Assembly (NCBI RefSeq): GCF_900177375.1
Contig: NZ_FWZU01000002.1
Coordinates: forward strand, 731,596 to 795,595
Direction: 5' to 3'
Length of the DNA stretch: 64,000 nt
DNA from: Desulfovibrio gilichinskyi
GTDB taxonomy: Bacteria > Desulfobacterota > Desulfovibrionia > Desulfovibrionales > Desulfovibrionaceae
Part shown: one piece after another, positions 43,649 to 52,708 of the stretch
Layout of the letters: every line of letters starts with the position of its first letter
Numbering within the stretch: position 1 is the stretch's first letter
The notes under the pieces: generated by a model
The model's input: the letters and a program-made list of their open reading frames with translations, nothing else
The model's database searches: none
What the model was told of the DNA's origin: nothing
Position numbers and translations under genes: made by a program

Positions 43649-44494
43649 ATGAGCACTACTTCAACTGCAACAGCAAACAGAATAACACCCGGTTCGATTT
43701 TATTGTACGGCGTACTTATTTTGCTGGCACTTTTTTTCCTTATGCCCGCATACATGGCCGTTGTTACGGCTCTTAAGCCTCCTTCTGAGATTAATTTATC
43801 AACAGCTTGGGAGTTTCCATCCCATTTTCACTGGTCCAGTTTTTCCGATGCGTTTACTCTGCTGAAATCAAATATTGTAAGTTCTGTGATTCTGACAGTT
43901 TGCGCAACAACACTTTCAACGGTGTTAGGCTCTTTAAACGGCTATGTATTTTCAAAATGGAAGTTCAAAGGCAGTGAATTAATTTTCACATTGTTCCTGT
44001 TCGGGATGTTTATTCCTTATCAGGTAATTTTGATTCCCCTTTTTCAGACACTCAGGGCTATGAATTTATACGGAGGACTCCCCGGATTGATTCTGGCTCA
44101 TGTTGTTTACGGGCTGCCGATTACGTCGCTTATTTTCAGAAACTTCTATACACAAATTCCGACAGCTTTGATTGAATCTGCAAGGCTGGACGGAGCCGGG
44201 TTCTTTTCAATTTACACCCGCATTGTTTTTCCGCTTTCAATTCCTGGATTTGTTGTAACAAGCTTATGGCAGGTAACTCAGGTCTGGAATGAATTTCTTT
44301 GGGGGATATGTCTTACCCGTCATGCGGATAATCCAATTACAGTCGGACTGGCTCAACTTGCAGGCGGACAGGCCGTGAGCTGGAACCTTCCTATGGCAGG
44401 TTCTATAATGGCTGCTGCTCCTGTTCTGGCGATTTATATCTTTTTAGGCCGGTACTTTATTCGCGGACTGCTGGCAGGTTCTGTTAAGGAATAA
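43649..44494 (+). CDS. Sugar ABC transporter permease (MalG type)
   Basis: A 281-residue inner-membrane permease with six membrane segments. The EAA loop [25 protein letters not shown] is at about 185-210. The start is placed at the ATG at 43649, which has AGAGGA upstream and gives the usual MalG-type length; an upstream in-frame extension would lie wholly in the previous gene. It completes the ATPase, binding protein and two-permease set and is the last gene of the sugar cluster. Confidence 0.91.
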   Translation: MSTTSTATANRITPGSILLYGVLILLALFFLMPAYMAVVTALKPPSEINLSTAWEFPSHFHWSSFSDAFTLLKSNIVSSVILTVCATTLSTVLGSLNGYVFSKWKFKGSELIFTLFLFGMFIPYQVILIPLFQTLRAMNLYGGLPGLILAHVVYGLPITSLIFRNFYTQIPTALIESARLDGAGFFSIYTRIVFPLSIPGFVVTSLWQVTQVWNEFLWGICLTRHADNPITVGLAQLAGGQAVSWNLPMAGSIMAAAPVLAIYIFLGRYFIRGLLAGSVKE

Positions 44495-44506
44495 CGGCAT
44501 GTGAGG

Positions 44507-47500
44507 CTACGCTTTGTAAGGAAGTTTAATAACAAAGCTAGTCCATTTTCCTTGTTCGGAGAACACTTCCATGGACCCTTTATGCCGGTCCGTTATGATA
44601 AAGTACGATACGGAGAGGCCAAGGCCCGTTCCTTGTCCGGCAGGCTTCGTTGTATAGAATGGCTCAAGAATACGCTTTCTGGTTTCTTCGTTCATACCTG
44701 GGCCATTGTCGGTAATCTCAATAAAAGCCATGTCTCCTGATTTGTGCAGTTTAAGCAAAAATTGAGGATTTTCGCCAACATAAATTTTTTCTGACATAGC
44801 TTCAGCTCCGTTTTTCAGGAGGTTAAGCAGTACCTGCTGAATCTCATTGCCGTCACATTGTATTTCAGGAATGACGGGATCGTAGTCCCTGATTATTTTT
44901 ATTTGTTTGAAATCATAATTGTTTTTGATGTTGTAATCATTCATGACCAGTTTAAGTGAACTCTCCAGCAGATCCCGTAGGTTATGATAGGATAGTTGTT
45001 TTTCGCTTTTACGGCTGAAACTCAGCATATCCTGCACAATGTTTGCGGCACGCAGTCCGGATTGATGTATCCCTGCAATAAGTTTCATGCAGTTTCTGGC
45101 TTCAGCGTACTTTTTAATATTTTCAAAAGAAACTTCACACTCGTTCGCAATTTCGATGTTTTTTTGGGAATTTTTACTTAATCTATTTTTAAGATTTTGC
45201 GCAGAACCTAGTATTGCGGCTAGCGGGTTGTTTATTTCATGAGCCATTCCGGCGGCAAGACCGCCAACAGACATCATTTTTTCAGATTGAACCATCAATT
45301 GTTCAAGGTTGAAGCGTTCAGTTACATCGTCAATGCGGATAACGGCTCCTTCGATAACATTTGTTATCAACGGATAAATTATAATATCCTCGTAACGTGT
45401 CTTTCCGTTTACCAGATATGGAACTCGTTGTTCTTTTTTGGGTTTGCGGGATTTAAGGCTTTCCTTAACACTTTCCATTACCGATTTCATCCGCGGCTGT
45501 ACGTTTATAAGAAATTTACCCTGCGCTGATTGCGGGGATACTCCTGTAGTTATTTCAGCAGTTCTATTCCACAAAATAACTTTGCCTTCATAGTCGACAC
45601 CTACAAGCATTGAGGGCATCGAATCGATTATATTTGATAAATAGCTGCGTAGTTTATCCAGTTCTTTCAGAGCCTGTTTGCGCTCTGTGATATCACGAGC
45701 CATTCCAAGCACTCCTGAAAGATTTCCATCCGCGTCCAATATGGGGGTTTTAATTGTTTCAAGATCTTCAGTATGTCCGTCACTGTTGTATGTAAGGGTC
45801 TCCTCGTTGACTGACGGTATTTTAGCATTCATAGCTTTTAAATCGTGTGCTCTGAAAAAATCAGCCAAATCTTTATCTACGAAATCATAATCAGTTTTAC
45901 CTACAATTTCTGCTTCACTGGCTCCATATAATCTCTCGAATCTTTGGTTGCAGAAAACATAAACTCCGTTTGTATCTTTAAACCACACAAGCTCGGGCAT
46001 GGTTTCGAGCAATATTCGCAAATGAGCCATGCTGACTTGCAATGCTTTATTTATATTTTCTACTTTTTCTTTCTCTTTCAGTAAATTATCAGCATCATGT
46101 TTTCTTTCTGAAACATCTATCACCGAACCTTCATGAATGATCATACTGTCTTGTGTAGTTGTTTCTCTGGCATTCATACAAACAAATATTTCAGTATTAT
46201 CTTTTCGCTTCATTCTGAATTCAAGATTAGTGATTTTGCCATATTCATCTAATGTCTCGAGTATTTTTTTACGGTCGGAATCTACTGCATGCATGTCTTT
46301 TACAACATTATTAACACTAGCAATCATATCTTTTGGAGATTCATAACCGAACATTGCAGCCAAAGCATAGTTGGCAGAAATTAGTTTTCCTTCTCTGGTT
46401 ACTTGGAAAAGACCTTCTGTCGCGTTGTCAAAAATAGAGCGGTATTTTAATTCCGAGATGCTAAGTATTTTCCTCAATAGCCTGAGTTCTATTATTTTTT
46501 TAGTCAGCACAAAAATAAGAATTGATAAAGTTGCAAAAATTAGAAGTGCTAACCATACCAGCCAGTGGTATTCCTGATAGAATGAAAACGGTTTGTTGAT
46601 GAGTGTGGACTCCGACGGGAGCGTTGATAGCGGTATATTGTGCTTCCTCATTGCTTTCCAATCAAAAATAAAGGAATTTGTGCCTGTTTTTACAACCGGA
46701 ATATATTTAGGAGCTTCTCCGGATAAAACACGTCTTGCAATTTTGCTCATTGTAACACCTTGACGATACCCGCTGATTACTTTTCCTCCAATTACTCCAT
46801 CTATCAGGTTGAATCTATATAGACAGTATACAGGGACAGGGCTGTCCTGCGTTAGCATTGAGCCTAGTTTTTCAAAAGTGAAATATCTATCTTCGCGGTC
46901 TGAAAAGTATACACCAAGCAAGACTACACTGCCTTGTTTCAACGACTGAATTTTATTCTTCAATTCATTAATAGACATGTTCGTATTATATTTGATGCTG
47001 ACTTTGTTTTTAAAAGGCATAAGATTTTTAGCTATATTAGCTTGGCATGCCCGTCCGGATTTGAGGTCGTCATTAACAACAAATATTTCTTTTGTGGCTG
47101 GGAGCTGGTTAAGAATTGTCTCAACAGTGTCTTTTGAAGAAGTTATTTCTGCAACACCGGTAAAATTTGATGTGCCGGAAAGCATTTCATCAGAAAAATC
47201 ATTAATACCGCAAAAGATGACTGGAATATTCGGGAAAATTATTGGTCCATTTTTGCGCATAAAATCAAAAGCATTGGTGTCGGATGTAAGTATGAGCGAT
47301 ATTGGTGTGTTTTGGTATTTATCTTTGTATAATTCTTCCAGTTTTAAATAGTATCCATCACTGTGATTCCTTTTTGTATCCATATATTCAATATGTAAAA
47401 TAAGATTTTCAAACGGAGGAGTTAACAGGGTGTCACGAATAGCTTTATCAATGTTTGAAACCCAAGACATCCCTGCATGGTATGAATGTAATACAAGTAC

Positions 47501-47641
47501 GTGCTTGGTTTCTGCCGCATATGCAGGAGCTGACAGCGCAGTAAGTAAAGTAAAAAATATGACTGTGCTGCACCGCAGTATCTGACTATAGTGGAATGTA
47601 AAGTTTTTAATTCGTGATGTTATTATAAAAAAATTATTCAC
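44507..47641 (-). CDS. Orphan sensor histidine kinase with periplasmic ABC-type binding domain and PAS domains
   Basis: A 1044-residue membrane sensor. An N-terminal signal/anchor is followed by a periplasmic domain of about 300 residues of the ABC substrate-binding type (HVLVLHSYHAGMSWV, IPVIFCGINDF). A membrane segment lies at about 360-385. Three PAS domains follow at roughly 400-520, 545-660 and 670-790. The kinase core has H-box GMAHEINNPLAAILG, N-box NLLKNGAEAM, and G-boxes DNGPGMNEE and GTGLGLSVS. There is no receiver domain and no adjacent response regulator, so its partner is elsewhere. The binding domain resembles those in kinases that sense small ligands; the ligand is unknown. Confidence 0.9.
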   Translation of the reverse strand: MNNFFIITSRIKNFTFHYSQILRCSTVIFFTLLTALSAPAYAAETKHVLVLHSYHAGMSWVSNIDKAIRDTLLTPPFENLILHIEYMDTKRNHSDGYYLKLEELYKDKYQNTPISLILTSDTNAFDFMRKNGPIIFPNIPVIFCGINDFSDEMLSGTSNFTGVAEITSSKDTVETILNQLPATKEIFVVNDDLKSGRACQANIAKNLMPFKNKVSIKYNTNMSINELKNKIQSLKQGSVVLLGVYFSDREDRYFTFEKLGSMLTQDSPVPVYCLYRFNLIDGVIGGKVISGYRQGVTMSKIARRVLSGEAPKYIPVVKTGTNSFIFDWKAMRKHNIPLSTLPSESTLINKPFSFYQEYHWLVWLALLIFATLSILIFVLTKKIIELRLLRKILSISELKYRSIFDNATEGLFQVTREGKLISANYALAAMFGYESPKDMIASVNNVVKDMHAVDSDRKKILETLDEYGKITNLEFRMKRKDNTEIFVCMNARETTTQDSMIIHEGSVIDVSERKHDADNLLKEKEKVENINKALQVSMAHLRILLETMPELVWFKDTNGVYVFCNQRFERLYGASEAEIVGKTDYDFVDKDLADFFRAHDLKAMNAKIPSVNEETLTYNSDGHTEDLETIKTPILDADGNLSGVLGMARDITERKQALKELDKLRSYLSNIIDSMPSMLVGVDYEGKVILWNRTAEITTGVSPQSAQGKFLINVQPRMKSVMESVKESLKSRKPKKEQRVPYLVNGKTRYEDIIIYPLITNVIEGAVIRIDDVTERFNLEQLMVQSEKMMSVGGLAAGMAHEINNPLAAILGSAQNLKNRLSKNSQKNIEIANECEVSFENIKKYAEARNCMKLIAGIHQSGLRAANIVQDMLSFSRKSEKQLSYHNLRDLLESSLKLVMNDYNIKNNYDFKQIKIIRDYDPVIPEIQCDGNEIQQVLLNLLKNGAEAMSEKIYVGENPQFLLKLHKSGDMAFIEITDNGPGMNEETRKRILEPFYTTKPAGQGTGLGLSVSYFIITDRHKGSMEVFSEQGKWTSFVIKLPYKA

Positions 47642-47785
47642 TCATAACTCCACTGGTCGAGCGGGCCACTTTGGATTGGTGAGAATTAAATAACTATTTA
47701 ACCGGAATAAAAGTAATATGTTATGTCAGTGAACAATGTGCTGATAATATTTTGTAATAATTATATTTTTTAATACAATAAATTA

Positions 47786-47836
47786 CAAACAGTAAATCCT
47801 GCCGAGTTTTGTTATATTAACAGGATTTACTGTTTG
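47786..47836. terminator. Perfect 16-bp inverted repeat downstream of map
   Basis: Arms at 47786-47801 and 47821-47836 (CAAACAGTAAATCCTG and its exact complement) with a 19-nt loop, 14 bp beyond the map stop. No strong T-run follows on the minus strand, so it may be a weak terminator or an mRNA 3'-end protection hairpin. It lies between map and the kinase gene. Confidence 0.5.
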
Positions 47837-47849
47837 TCGTTAATTATTT

Positions 47850-48728
47850 TTACAACTTAAACGGAGTTAAACTCTCAAAGCCGTCTTCGGTAATGACTAT
47901 TGTCTGTTCGAACTGGGCGGAGAGGGAGCCGTCTTTTGTTACGGCTGTCCATTTATCATCCAGAATTTGTATTTCTTTACCGCCGATGTTTATCATCGGT
48001 TCAATGGTAAATGTCATTCCCGGTACGAGGGGAACATTGCCCCAGCTGGAACGGAAGTGCGGAATGTTCGGAGCTTCGTGGAAGTCGAGTCCCACACCAT
48101 GTCCCAGATATTCGCGCACAACTGAGCATCCTTGTTCTTCTGCATAGGTCTGAATGGCAGAGGATATATCATTTACTAAGTTTCCTGGCTTGGCCTGTTG
48201 CAGACCCAAGCGCAGACATTCGCGCGTTACATCAACAATTTTGCGTGCTTCAGGCGAAGGTTCCCCGACAAAGAAAGTCTGGTTGCAATCAGCGTAGTAA
48301 CCATCGAGTATGCTTGTAATATCTACATTGACGATGTCACCGTCTTTAAGAGTGTAGTCACCGGGAATTCCGTGACAAATAACCTCGTTTGGAGAGATAC
48401 AAACGCTCTTTGGAAAGCCGTGATAGTTTAACGGAGCTGGTATTGCCCCGTTTTTAACGGTGAACTCGTGCACTATCTGATTGATTTCATCGGTTTTCAC
48501 ACCAGGTCTGATCATATCTTTGATTGCATCAAAGGTTTGCATAACCAGTTTACCGGCGCGGCGAATACCTTCTATTTGTTCCGGTGTTTTCAAGCGGATA
48601 TTATATCGTTTGAGAAAGGTCTCAGGCAAATTAAGTTTTTCCGCATTTTCAGTACCCATACAGCACTTCTTATATTTTTTACCGCTACCGCATGGACATG
48701 GATCGTTGCGGCCTGTTTTGACGTTCAT
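47850..48728 (-). CDS. map: Methionine aminopeptidase with N-terminal SEC-C motif
   Basis: A 292-residue type I methionine aminopeptidase. The first 30 residues are a zinc-binding SEC-C motif (RNDPCPCGSGKKYKKCC), and the pita-bread domain follows. Metal and substrate residues occur in NYHGFPKSVCISPNEVICHGIP, NVDITSILDGYYADCNQTFFVG, GHGVGLDFHEAP and TIEPMI. It removes N-terminal Met from nascent proteins. The ATG at 48728 has AGGAG 7 nt ahead and is preferred over an adjacent TTG. SEC-C-tagged MAPs are known in several bacterial groups. Confidence 0.93.
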   Translation of the reverse strand: MNVKTGRNDPCPCGSGKKYKKCCMGTENAEKLNLPETFLKRYNIRLKTPEQIEGIRRAGKLVMQTFDAIKDMIRPGVKTDEINQIVHEFTVKNGAIPAPLNYHGFPKSVCISPNEVICHGIPGDYTLKDGDIVNVDITSILDGYYADCNQTFFVGEPSPEARKIVDVTRECLRLGLQQAKPGNLVNDISSAIQTYAEEQGCSVVREYLGHGVGLDFHEAPNIPHFRSSWGNVPLVPGMTFTIEPMINIGGKEIQILDDKWTAVTKDGSLSAQFEQTIVITEDGFESLTPFKL

Positions 48729-48731
48729 CAA

Positions 48732-49084
48732 TAATCTCCTGATATATATTTATGGCGGAAGTTCCCGCCGGAAGTTAGAAATTTTGACAAAAAAAGCCAC
48801 GATTGAAAAGCTTTATCGTAAATAATCAGATTGTTTTATTTTATAAAAAATTTAGAGCGATTCGAGAATGATTGATCAGAGTGTAAACTGCTCAACGATC
48901 AAATTTTAAGATTAAAAGACTGTTATTTTTAAATAAATAAAATTATTTGTTATAGTTAACATATATTATAATGTTTTTAAGTGTGAAGTATGAATATTTA
49001 GTATATTTTTAATTTTTGAACCTAAAGAAATGTTAAGAGTGGGCCGATTATATAGAGTATAAACCAGTGTAAGAGGAGGTTGTT
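48732..49084. other. AT-rich intergenic region, no gene seen
   Basis: About 350 bp of strongly AT-rich DNA between the divergent map gene and the tandem paralogues. I see no open reading frame, RNA gene or convincing hairpin. It should contain the promoters of map and of the gene starting at 49085. The latter has AGAGGAGG before its ATG. Confidence 0.4.
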
Positions 49085-49879
49085 ATGAGAATCGGCTCAA
49101 GTGGAAGCAATATAAGTTTTTCGAGTCTGAATGTCGCCAATGCGGCTAAAGAAAAAACAGAGGAAACAGTTCAATCAAGTTCAGAAGACTCTTCAAAAAC
49201 AGCTGTTGATGAAAAAAAAGTTAGTTCCCCACCAAGGTTGGAACGTCTTAATCTGCTTGCACGCAGTTTTGTTCATCAAGAACAAGAAGAAGATGAAGAT
49301 AATTATAGTTTAAAAAATTTAAAAGCCAGCCAAGCGAATAGCAGTATGATGTCTAAATATAATCTGATTATAAATGGAATTGTCGACTATAGGTTGGATC
49401 GAACAGAGTCATTAATGGAAGAGGGTCTGTCGATTGGAGATGCCAAAGCAATAGCACGCATCGAAGCATCAAAATTCGGTAAACAAGCACATGAAAAAGT
49501 AGTTGATGATGTTAATGAAGAGCATCTGGAAGAAGAAGCTAAGGAAGCTAAAGAAGACACTGAAAAACGTACTGAAGAAGTAGTAGAGAAGAAACAGGAA
49601 GAAAAGAAGACAGAAGCTAAGGAAGCCGAAGCAAAGGATGCTGAACCGAAGACTGATTCTAATATTGCAGATGCGAAGGTTTCAGAAAGCAACCCTGAGA
49701 CTGTGAATCCTGCTCAGGCTGTTCAAAGTGGAGTTGAAGCAGGTTCCAGTGAATCCGTAGCGGCTGGGGCTGCCGGAGTCGAAGCTGGGGCTGCCACTGC
49801 TAAAGGTTCTGCTTCTGAGAATACGGCTAGCAGGTCAACTAGTGCGGGAACTAGTAAAAAAGTTGATGTATTAGTTTAG
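49085..49879 (+). CDS. Low-complexity tandem paralogue, copy 1
   Basis: A 264-residue protein I cannot assign. The N-terminus MRIGSSGSNISFSSLNV is shared almost exactly with the next gene. Residues 30-150 are moderately charged. Residues about 155-205 form a Glu/Lys/Ala-rich helical stretch (EDTEKRTEEVVEKKQEEKK), followed by a Ser/Ala/Gly-rich region and a conserved tail KKVDVLV. There are no cysteines, no signal peptide and no membrane segment. It has a strong ribosome binding site and is probably well expressed. The conserved ends with a variable middle look like a scaffold or surface-associated protein with short docking sequences, but that is a guess. Confidence 0.7.
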   Translation: MRIGSSGSNISFSSLNVANAAKEKTEETVQSSSEDSSKTAVDEKKVSSPPRLERLNLLARSFVHQEQEEDEDNYSLKNLKASQANSSMMSKYNLIINGIVDYRLDRTESLMEEGLSIGDAKAIARIEASKFGKQAHEKVVDDVNEEHLEEEAKEAKEDTEKRTEEVVEKKQEEKKTEAKEAEAKDAEPKTDSNIADAKVSESNPETVNPAQAVQSGVEAGSSESVAAGAAGVEAGAATAKGSASENTASRSTSAGTSKKVDVLV

Positions 49880-49952
49880 ATGAATAATTGCGGCTTGTAC
49901 TTAGAGATCTATATATTATAGTAACTATAGTATTATATAAACTGAGGCTGTT

Positions 49953-50741
49953 ATGAAAATAGGATCAAGTGGAAGCAATATAAGTTTTTCGAGCCTGAAT
50001 GTCTCAAATGTGACTAAAGAGAAAACAGAAGAAACTGTTCAGTCAAATCCTGAAGATCCTTCTAAGACTGCAGTTGAAGAGAAATCAGTTAGCACTTCTC
50101 GTAGGCCTGAACGTCTTAATCTGCTTGCAGGCAGCTTTGTTCATCAGGAAGCTGACAATACAAAATATAGTACGATTAATTTAAAAAGTCTTAGGCTTGA
50201 AAATACTCTTATGACTAATTTTACTAATGTAATTAAAGGCGTGATGGCATATAGGTCCGCGGAAACCGAAAAGCTTATAGCTGCGGGTAAAGAATGGTTT
50301 GTTGCTAAAGATATGGCATTTTCAGATGTAAAAACGATTGCTACTGACGCGCCTGGTAAAATGTTAGGACAAGCAACAGGTAAGGAAGTCACAGAAGAAT
50401 CAAAAGAAATAAAAGAAGACACTGAAAAACGTACTGAAGAAGTTATAGAGAAAAAACAGGAAGAAAAGAAGACAGAAGCTAAAGAAGCCGAAGCAAAGGA
50501 TGCTGAACCAAAGACTGACCCTAATAATGCAGATGCGAAGGTTTCAGAAAGCAACCCTGAGACTGTGAATCCTGCTCAGGCAGTTCAAAGTGGAGTTGAA
50601 GCAGGTTCCAGTGAATCCGTAGCGGCTGGGGCTGCCGGAGTCGAAGCTGGTACTTCTGTTTCGAAAGATGCCACTCCCGCGGGCACGGCGAGCAGGTCAG
50701 GTCGTGTCGTAATTGGTGAAAAAGTAGATGTGCTGGTTTAG
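49953..50741 (+). CDS. Low-complexity tandem paralogue, copy 2
   Basis: A 262-residue paralogue of the preceding gene, 73 bp downstream. The first 60 codons and the 239 bp at 50412-50650 closely match copy 1 (49550-49788, same length, few substitutions). The middle, residues about 65-150, is clearly diverged. It keeps the tail EKVDVLV. The mosaic identity indicates tandem duplication followed by gene conversion of the 3' part. Function unknown; no domain recognised. Confidence 0.7.
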   Translation: MKIGSSGSNISFSSLNVSNVTKEKTEETVQSNPEDPSKTAVEEKSVSTSRRPERLNLLAGSFVHQEADNTKYSTINLKSLRLENTLMTNFTNVIKGVMAYRSAETEKLIAAGKEWFVAKDMAFSDVKTIATDAPGKMLGQATGKEVTEESKEIKEDTEKRTEEVIEKKQEEKKTEAKEAEAKDAEPKTDPNNADAKVSESNPETVNPAQAVQSGVEAGSSESVAAGAAGVEAGTSVSKDATPAGTASRSGRVVIGEKVDVLV

Positions 50742-50787
50742 GTGAATAATTGCTGTCTGTATTTAGATATCTAAGTAAAAGAAGCTT

Positions 50788-51096
50788 ATGACATATTCAT
50801 ATTGGGCTGTTTCTGGTTATGGTGAAAAACCGTTGAGGTGCTTTGGTTTTCTTTTATTTACATGCTTTGTAATCCCGTTTTTTCTTTCATCATTTTTTTC
50901 AGCAGAATCAATTTCGTGGCAGTATTTCTTTCCAATAGTTGATCTTGGAGGAGTGCCTGTTGACACTGGATCATGTGTGCAAGATGTACATGCGGTGCCA
51001 GTTCTTGCTAAACTCGTGAAGGTATTTCTTAAGTTTTTAATGACAATTAATGCTGCTTTGCTCGCATTTGCCGTTAGAAACAAGCTTAGAAGATAA
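50788..51096 (+). CDS. Small two-helix membrane protein
   Basis: A 102-residue protein beginning MTYSYWAVSGYGEKPLRC. Two hydrophobic segments lie at about 19-38 and 78-95, with a loop holding two Cys. The W-x-x-SGYGE-x-P-x-R pattern before a membrane helix resembles the C-terminal channel-like part of some larger bacterial membrane proteins, so this may be a stand-alone or truncated version. The ribosome binding site is weak (AGAAG). It ends just before a strong bidirectional terminator. Function unknown. Confidence 0.5.
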   Translation: MTYSYWAVSGYGEKPLRCFGFLLFTCFVIPFFLSSFFSAESISWQYFFPIVDLGGVPVDTGSCVQDVHAVPVLAKLVKVFLKFLMTINAALLAFAVRNKLRR

Positions 51097-51102
51097 TTTT
51101 TA

Positions 51103-51140
51103 AAAACACCGTAGATTTAACAAACACTCTACGGTGTTTT
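51103..51140. terminator. Bidirectional terminator between the membrane protein and cmr6
   Basis: A 13-bp perfect inverted repeat AAAACACCGTAGA (51103-51115) with its complement at 51128-51140. A-runs and T-runs on the two sides serve the two convergent units. It marks the left border of the CRISPR-Cas island. Confidence 0.88.
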
Positions 51141-51162
51141 GTTATGATTAATTACAATTAAA

Positions 51163-52239
51163 CTATGCTCGCCATAGCCTTTCTAAATCCAATGCTGCTT
51201 CACTTCCTTTTTTTCCTTTTTTCTTTAAAGTTTTTGCGCCTAAATTTTCGACAAGAAATGTGGCCATTTCTTTCTGAGTTTCGGCAGGAAGTTCGTTTTC
51301 AGTTATGTATTTAACACATTTTTCCAGTACATTGTTGAGCTGGCTTTTGTTGGTAAGTACATACGCTTTGAAATCTTTCATAACAGCTTGAGGGTCTAGC
51401 TTTTTGATTATATCTTTAGTCTCTCTGTACAGTTCAAAATATCCATATCCACTGGATGTTTTTGCTCCGAACCCTTCTTCACAAGCAAGTTGCCAGTGTG
51501 CTGCCACCTGTTTTCGGTATTCTATATTCTTGTTTTCATCATTCTGGCAAATAAATGCGAAGGTAAAGGAGATTCCTTCTGGAACCACTGCGAATTCAAC
51601 CGGAACTGGTTCTTCTATATCCGGTGAGGTTCCATACCCTTTTTCGTTTGAATTACCTTTGGTATGATGAGGCGTAATTACGTCAAGATCCAACAACAAA
51701 GAGTTTTTTTTAGTCAGCGGAACAGGGAAGGCATCCAGGAATATCACTTCTCCGTTACTGCCCTCATCCCCTCCATAAATCTCATTTATGAGTTTAAGCT
51801 GTTTCGTCTTATCCTCCTCTGGACTTTCTTTTGCCTCCATCATTGCAATCGCCTTGCAGGCTCCCTTTACAGAAGATCCTGGAATATATGGAACGCCGTA
51901 AGTATGGTGCAGTGAAAAGCCCACATGCATTGCTGCTCCGTAGCTGAGTCCCGATATAAATCTTGATCCGGTTTTGGCTTCAAGTTTAAGTGCACCGGTT
52001 TCTTCAAGATACTTAAGCCATTTTTGATTGTAAAAAATGTCATAAATATTTCTGAAATTATCATCCTGAACTGATCTGGTCAGAGCATCCAGCACAGTTC
52101 TCTTATCTCCTATATAGCCATTGTTTTCGGGCTTGCCGATTGAAAGAGAGGCGTTTCCCGGCTTTTCTAAGATAAGAGCGTGCAATCCCAGTTTATGAAT
52201 TAGCAGTGATGGATGAACAGCTTGAAGATCAATTTTCAT
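51163..52239 (-). CDS. cmr6: Type III-B effector subunit Cmr6
   Basis: A 358-residue RAMP protein of the Cmr6 family, last gene of the cmr operon. The glycine-containing segment VPYIPGSSVKGACKAIAM is the Cmr6 nucleic-acid-binding motif, and GFGAKTSSGYGYFEL is the conserved G-rich loop. FLDAFPV and DVITPH are also typical. Cmr6 caps the backbone at the 3' end of the crRNA. It overlaps cmr5 by 11 nt. A C-terminal extension rich in Lys (KTLKKKGKKGSEA) follows the RAMP fold. Confidence 0.9.
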   Translation of the reverse strand: MKIDLQAVHPSLLIHKLGLHALILEKPGNASLSIGKPENNGYIGDKRTVLDALTRSVQDDNFRNIYDIFYNQKWLKYLEETGALKLEAKTGSRFISGLSYGAAMHVGFSLHHTYGVPYIPGSSVKGACKAIAMMEAKESPEEDKTKQLKLINEIYGGDEGSNGEVIFLDAFPVPLTKKNSLLLDLDVITPHHTKGNSNEKGYGTSPDIEEPVPVEFAVVPEGISFTFAFICQNDENKNIEYRKQVAAHWQLACEEGFGAKTSSGYGYFELYRETKDIIKKLDPQAVMKDFKAYVLTNKSQLNNVLEKCVKYITENELPAETQKEMATFLVENLGAKTLKKKGKKGSEAALDLERLWRA

Positions 52240-52708
52240 CGCTCACCTCATTTTTAGCTTTTCCAGTCTCTTTTTTGGGTATGATAGCTTTAGCCATGCG
52301 TTTCAGCCACGCTGTGTACGCCACAGCTTCAGCCGTTGCATGGCGTAAATTGTTACTGCATATTTTGTAGGCTTCCTCAGGATAATCAGTGAGTTGTTTA
52401 CCCGTCTGACTTTTCTGTAGTTTTTTTTGAGTCGAAGCAAGGTATTCAACAAGTTCTTTGCCGATAAGATAGCGGTCATTTTGTTCGTTACCGCTGTTGT
52501 CTGTTTTTGACTTCTCAAGGAGAAAAATTAAAGTTTGCGAAAGCCCGTTAATTTTTATTTTTGCCGGTAATCCTTCAAGTTCTGTTCTGATGTCTGCCGC
52601 TTTCTCTTTCTTTTTTGCTTTTTCTTTCTCAGTCTCACTATAGGTGGCTTTATGCTCGTTGATAAAATCAAAAGCTCTTTTAGACAATGTGTTGTCTCTA
52701 CTCTCCAT
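52229..52708 (-). CDS. cmr5: Type III-B small subunit Cmr5
   Basis: A 159-residue all-helical protein in the Cmr5 position. The start at 52708 has GGAGAAAG ahead and overlaps the cmr4 stop by 11 nt. The pattern SKRAFDFINEH at the N-terminus, YLSTAQKLP-like KELVEYLASTQ in the middle and AVAYTAWLKRMAKAI near the end fit the Cmr5/Cas11 family. It forms the minor filament along the target RNA. It is somewhat longer than typical Cmr5 (about 120-150) because of a Lys/Glu-rich insertion. Confidence 0.85.
   Translation of the reverse strand: MESRDNTLSKRAFDFINEHKATYSETEKEKAKKKEKAADIRTELEGLPAKIKINGLSQTLIFLLEKSKTDNSGNEQNDRYLIGKELVEYLASTQKKLQKSQTGKQLTDYPEEAYKICSNNLRHATAEAVAYTAWLKRMAKAIIPKKETGKAKNEVSDEN

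Noticed and set aside
49387..49692. Minus-strand Ser-rich open frame in the tandem paralogues
   Set aside because: Antisense of a Glu/Lys/Ala-rich coding region, which yields long Ser/Phe-rich frames without biological support; the same occurs in copy 2.
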